A model generated the notes under the pieces. That model searched no databases. It was not told the origin of the DNA and was given only the letters and a program-made list of their open reading frames with translations. From positions 4,278,001 to 4,342,000 of the forward strand of contig NZ_CP108513.1 in the NCBI RefSeq assembly GCF_035989285.1: a stretch of DNA of 64,000 bases, given 5' to 3'. Positions within the stretch are counted from its first letter, which is position 1. The number at the start of each line of letters is the position of its first letter. Below, piece after piece: positions 62,801 to 64,000 of this stretch. The translations under genes and the position numbers were made by a program. Source of the stretch: Streptomyces sp. NBC_01235. GTDB taxonomy: Bacteria; Actinomycetota; Actinomycetes; Streptomycetales; Streptomycetaceae.

Positions 62801-64000
62801 GTGTACTCCGTCTCCTGTACAGCCACTCCTGCGGTTCCCGGGGACACCCTCTCCGACGTCACCACGGCCTACGACGGCCAGGCGGTCGGCGTGGCACCCA
62901 TCATGGGCGAGATCACCGCCTCCTACCGGGTCGCCAGCTACGACCCAGTGGGCAAGACGCCCGTCTACCAGAAGGTCTCCGGCGCCACATTCGACAAACT
63001 GGGCCGCCCGCTCGCCGAGACCAACGCCCTGAACCGCACGGTCAGAACCACCTACGTCCCCGACGACACCGGCTACGGCCCGCTGACGTCCAAGACCTCC
63101 ACCGACCCCAAGCTCTACGCCTCCACCACCGTGGTGGACCCGGCCTGGGGCACGGCTACCAAGACCACCGATGCCAACGGCAACGTCACCGAGTGGTCCC
63201 TGGATGCGCTCGGCCGCCTGGTCTCAGTCTGGAAGCCGGACCGCGCCCGTACGCTCGGCGACGCCGCCAGCATCGTCTACGCCTACAGCATCAACAACGA
63301 CAAGGAGACCTGGGTCCGCACCGACGCCCTCAAGGCCGACGGAAAGACCTACAACAGCTCCTACGAGATCTTCGACGGCCTGCTGCGCTCCAGGCAGAAG
63401 CAGGTCCCCGCGCCGAACGGCGGCCGGGTGATCTCCGAGACCCTCTACGACGACCGCGGCCTGGCGTACATCTCCAATAGTCAGGTTCACGACGACAACG
63501 CGCCCTCGGGCGCCCTGGCCAACACCTACCCCGGTTCCGTTCCCGCCTCCACCGAGACGGTCTTCGATGCCGCCGGCCGCGCCACCGAATCGATCTTCCG
63601 GGTCTACGACCAGGAGAAGTGGCGCACCAAGACCGATTTCCAGGGCGACCGCACCGCCGCCACCGCCGCCGCGGGCGGCACCGGCACCCTGAGCATCACC
63701 GACGTCCGCGGCAGGCTCATCGAGCGCCGTGAGTACGGCGGCCCCATCCCGACGGGCACCGACTACACCCGCACGCTCTTCGAGCACGACGCCGCTGGCC
63801 GACTGACGAAGATGACGGGCCCGGACAACGCCGTCTGGTCGTACGGCTACGACCTGCGCGGGCGCAAGACCACGTCCACCGACCCCGACAAGGGCACCGT
63901 CACCACCACCTATAACGACGCCGACCAGCCGGCGACCACCACGACGACTCTCTACGGGGCCACCCGCACCCTGATCACCGACTACGACGAGCTCGGCCGC
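59858..64000 (+). CDS. Second RHS-repeat exported protein (module 2), 3' end beyond the window
   Basis: From GTG 59858 the frame is open to the window end, 1381 codons. The N-terminus (VIRRWLGRSTLVVSLSLLPQ) is a signal peptide. It continues in parallel with the RHS protein of module 1: PLRVPPATAGPSPNLSISYN, SVDGRTAGENNQTSVVGEGF, WRWNLDYVVDTHAN, then YD-type repeats (DANGNVTEWSLDALGRLVSV, YDLRGRKTTSTDPDKGTVTT). The toxin tip lies outside the window. The start has only a weak ribosome-binding site (GGGAC). Confidence 0.88.
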   Translation, partial: MSSSLLRPRPPGPVIRRWLGRSTLVVSLSLLPQIVVPSGYDFAAQAQPSAAHKRLEDRPDAKINKVGVLKPGTSKAPKDKAASASQETRERLKKAAWPKAGKATATVLATGGAAVTVGGLGMELAQEPAAIPASKLAKNKAKATGPAEKVTLSVHPQAAAKKAGVNGVLLTVDPAGATSANSTGDTDKLRVSLDYSSFNDVYGGNFGPRLRLVTLPACALTTPEKKACRTQSPVAGADNDAKSQTLTGTVSARTLSAGTPMLLAAAADSSGGGSDYSATPLSPTATWEAGGSTGDFTWNYPLRVPPATAGPSPNLSISYNSASVDGRTAGENNQTSVVGEGFSITESYIERKYGSCKDDGQSGKGDLCWKYANATLVLNGKAVELVNTCADKAACDSAALSEATGGSWKLKNEDGTRVEHLTGATGNGDNNTEYWKVTDASGTQYFFGKHRMPGWSDKGTTSTADDDPVTNSVWTVPVFGDDSGEPCYKSTGFADSFCNQAWRWNLDYVVDTHANASTYWYTPETNYYSKNADTTVNGTGYTRGGYLNRIDYGLRSDLIYTKPAAQQVSFTYAERCVTSGGCSSLTKDTKANWPDVPFDMICASGTKCITQIGPAFFTRKRLTDITTSVWTGTGTTRRDVDTWHLDQSFPDTGDASSASLWLKSIQNTGKANTTAAAIPPVVFGGIQLSNHVEGSGPDTLRYIKWRVRTIKSETGSTLTANYSDPDCIWGSSMPADIDKNTRRCFPVKWSQSGATPVTDWFHKYVVTSVFQDDPYGHGDTGETYYDYQGGAGWAYADDEGLTKASNRTWSQWRGYAKIMETSGDSEGPRSKKSTLYMRGLNGEKELDGTARVEKVTDSTGTALDDARQYAGFVRETVVYNGAEELSGTINTPWSHKTGSHAYSWGTTEAWIVQADETSTRTKTSTGTRTAKQKTTYDTTYGMPMTVEDSGDTAKTGDETCTRTTYARNTAAWLVAKVSRVEVYSVSCTATPAVPGDTLSDVTTAYDGQAVGVAPIMGEITASYRVASYDPVGKTPVYQKVSGATFDKLGRPLAETNALNRTVRTTYVPDDTGYGPLTSKTSTDPKLYASTTVVDPAWGTATKTTDANGNVTEWSLDALGRLVSVWKPDRARTLGDAASIVYAYSINNDKETWVRTDALKADGKTYNSSYEIFDGLLRSRQKQVPAPNGGRVISETLYDDRGLAYISNSQVHDDNAPSGALANTYPGSVPASTETVFDAAGRATESIFRVYDQEKWRTKTDFQGDRTAATAAAGGTGTLSITDVRGRLIERREYGGPIPTGTDYTRTLFEHDAAGRLTKMTGPDNAVWSYGYDLRGRKTTSTDPDKGTVTTTYNDADQPATTTTTLYGATRTLITDYDELGR

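Overview
The window is high-GC actinobacterial DNA, almost certainly from a Streptomyces chromosome. Supporting signs are the strong GC bias at third codon positions, many GTG and TTG starts, four-base stop/start overlaps, HTH/DUF397 and DUF6879 families, many Sec/Tat-exported proteins, a REP-like palindrome typical of the genus and one TTA codon in a start region. No rRNA, tRNA or CRISPR array was recognised.

Layout. 1-1098: 5' part of a RecD2-type helicase and a small exported protein. 1357-7444: a ribose regulon (rbsR-rbsA-rbsC-rbsB-rbsK-rbsD) behind twin LacI-type operators, closed by a terminator. 7869-9077: an alpha/beta hydrolase. 9119-16093: an accessory island with two XRE/DUF5753 regulators, a DUF397 partner, a DUF6879 protein, a small domain protein with a methyltransferase, and a PtuA/PtuB-like ATPase plus HNH pair (Septu-like defence). 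16186-21942: sugar metabolism genes (Gfo/Idh/MocA dehydrogenase, DUF993 protein, two TIM-barrel isomerases) around a second LacI regulator. 21967-26553: hydrolase, GNAT, a variant EPSP synthase and an EamA transporter, with a divergent LysR gene. 26865-35733: exported GH3 enzyme, lipoprotein, a decayed WD40 gene, S37 peptidase, a small exported protein and a fused double ABC exporter.

35828-38540: a phytase-like gene deleted and occupied by a TnpB element, then a beta-lactamase-fold protein. 38633-42465: small hypothetical, GT39 membrane glycosyltransferase and secreted endonuclease I. 42565-64000: two large LamG + RHS modules arranged head to head. The first RHS protein ends in a PIN-like nuclease domain followed by two small candidate immunity genes. 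The second module has a frameshifted LamG gene, and its RHS gene runs off the window. Between them a second TnpB element has cleanly split a peptidase-inhibitor I36 gene.

The strongest leads are the Septu-like pair, the RHS-PIN toxin with its immunity candidates, and the two TnpB elements, whose end structures can be aligned and whose second host gene can be rebuilt in frame. All assignments come from reading the sequence; no database search was run.
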